The notes below the pieces were generated by a model. The model was not told where the DNA came from, ran no database searches, and worked only from the letters and a program-made list of their open reading frames with translations. From the NCBI GenBank assembly GCA_964550465.1, contig CAZJZH010000058.1, positions 1 to 5,008 on the forward strand: a stretch of DNA of 5,008 nucleotides, in the 5' to 3' direction. Positions within the stretch are counted from its first letter, which is position 1. Each line of letters opens with the position of its first letter. Source of the DNA: CAZJZH01 sp964550465 (GTDB lineage Bacteria; Patescibacteriota; Patescibacteriia; JACRDY01). The position numbers and the translations under genes were made by a program. Positions 4,057-5,008 of the stretch are shown piece by piece.

Positions 4057-5008
4057 ATGGAATTATTTCCTGTCATTCGTGTAGCAGTCGTGGCCACCGT
4101 GGCCTTCGTGGTCGCCCTGGCTTGGACACCACTGCTGACGCATTATTTGTATAAGTATAAGTGTTGGAAGAAAAAAGCCCGGACGACGGCGCCGGATGGT
4201 AAGGGCACGCCACTGTTTAATAAATTACATAAAGATCGCGAGGTCAACACGCCACGGCTTGGAGGGTTACTGATCTGGGTGACGACACTGCTCGTGGCTG
4301 GTGGGCTGTGGTTAGTCAGTCTACTGTGGCCAGAGGCTAGTGCCGCTGAGTGGAACTTCATCAGTCGTTCACAGACCTGGATCCCGCTATTTAGTTTAGT
4401 AGCTGCCTCGGTGCTGGGATTGATTGATGATATTTTAGTCATTAAGCAGGTGGGGGATGCTGGCAAGGGCGCTGGTATTCGGTTTCGTCACCGGGCCTTT
4501 GTAGTGATGGTGATTGGCCTGATCGGCGCCTGGTGGTTTTATTCCAAACTGGGTTGGCAGTCTATCCATGTGCCGTTTGTCGGTGATTGGCAACTTGGCT
4601 GGTGGTATATCCCACTGTTTGTCGGGGTGATGCTGGTGACTTTTTCCGGCACGGTTATTGACGGCATTGATGGGCTGTCTGGGGGCGTGTTTGCCACCAT
4701 CTTTGGTGCCTATGGTGCTATTGCTTTTGCTCAAGGGCAGTATGATTTGGCGGCATTCTGCGGGGTGGTGGCTGGTGCCTTATTGGCCTTCCTGTGGTTT
4801 AATATTCCACCAGCGCGGTTTTATATGACAGAGACGGGCATTTTAGGCTTAACTGTCACACTGTCGGTGATTGTCTTTTTGACAGATACTATTTTCATTT
4901 TTCCTATCATTGCCCTAGTACTGATGGCAGAAATTTTCTCCACCGCCCTACAGTTGACCTCTAAGCGACTGTTTGGTAAAAAGATTTTTCTCATCGCGCC
5001 CATTCACC
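4057..5008 (+). CDS. mraY: Phospho-N-acetylmuramoyl-pentapeptide-transferase, 3' end cut by the window
   Basis: Integral membrane enzyme that transfers phospho-MurNAc-pentapeptide from UDP to undecaprenyl phosphate, making lipid I, the first membrane step of peptidoglycan synthesis. The 317 residues present hold about nine membrane segments. Motifs in order: NTPRLGGLL (64-72, cf. TPTMGG), GLIDD (121-125) with the catalytic pair D124-D125, IDGIDGLSGG (201-210), NIPPARFYMTETG (249-261), and KKIFLIAPIH (308-317), the start of the HHH loop that separates MraY from WecA-like relatives; the window ends inside it. Oddities: the usual FMGDxGS aspartate is E259 in MTETG, the NxxN before the second motif is replaced (SGTVIDG), and the DDxxK lysine is shifted (DDILVIK). 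No in-frame stop or frameshift appears. About 40-50 residues are missing. It lies 8 bases after the preceding gene and has no Shine-Dalgarno. Confidence 0.92.
   Translation, partial: MELFPVIRVAVVATVAFVVALAWTPLLTHYLYKYKCWKKKARTTAPDGKGTPLFNKLHKDREVNTPRLGGLLIWVTTLLVAGGLWLVSLLWPEASAAEWNFISRSQTWIPLFSLVAASVLGLIDDILVIKQVGDAGKGAGIRFRHRAFVVMVIGLIGAWWFYSKLGWQSIHVPFVGDWQLGWWYIPLFVGVMLVTFSGTVIDGIDGLSGGVFATIFGAYGAIAFAQGQYDLAAFCGVVAGALLAFLWFNIPPARFYMTETGILGLTVTLSVIVFLTDTIFIFPIIALVLMAEIFSTALQLTSKRLFGKKIFLIAPIH

Noticed and set aside
1..5008. CRISPR array, tRNA, rRNA, insertion sequence or toxin-antitoxin pair
   Set aside because: I saw no regularly spaced repeats, no tRNA-like cloverleaf, no rRNA signature, and no transposase or toxin motifs on either strand.

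Overview
This window looks like a compact bacterial chromosome segment, most plausibly from a Candidate Phyla Radiation (Patescibacteria) organism. The organism call is an inference. It rests on the small intergenic gaps, the near absence of Shine-Dalgarno sequences, two starts that look leaderless, several small lineage-type membrane proteins, and a divergent MraY. GC content is near 50%. Genes stop with TAA or TAG and no real gene contains an in-frame TGA, so nothing suggests a recoded stop.

Layout. Positions 1-260 hold no convincing gene but carry a dense series of nested GC-rich inverted repeats. They end at a perfect bidirectional terminator (264-295). This terminator also closes rpmA (ribosomal protein bL27), encoded on the minus strand at 314-592. 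Between 633 and 714 two strong sigma70-type promoters sit back to back. One fires leftward into rpmA. The other fires rightward into a small, unrecognised transcription unit: a 5' hairpin, the only good Shine-Dalgarno in the window, a 58-residue reading frame (763-939), and a terminator hairpin at 992-1015. Positions 1020-1270 contain no convincing gene. They hold a perfect 14-bp inverted repeat, a nested GC hairpin, a near-identical 17-bp direct repeat and a repeated 11-bp palindrome.

From 1282 everything is on the plus strand and tightly packed: a membrane-anchored C39-like cysteine peptidase, a 74-residue two-helix membrane protein, a class-V PLP cysteine desulfurase (NifS/IscS type), a 130-residue membrane protein, and the start of mraY, which runs off the right edge.

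How they work together. bL27 serves the ribosome. The desulfurase supplies sulfur for tRNA thiolation or Fe-S clusters. MraY makes lipid I in peptidoglycan synthesis. The C39-like protein probably acts on the outer face of the membrane. The 130-residue protein lies only 8 bases before mraY and is probably co-transcribed with it, so it may have an envelope role, but that is a guess from position.

The items most worth a second look are the orphan small transcription unit and its start-codon hairpin, the non-canonical catalytic motifs in MraY (E259 where an Asp is expected), the leaderless promoters, and the T found immediately before all seven start codons.
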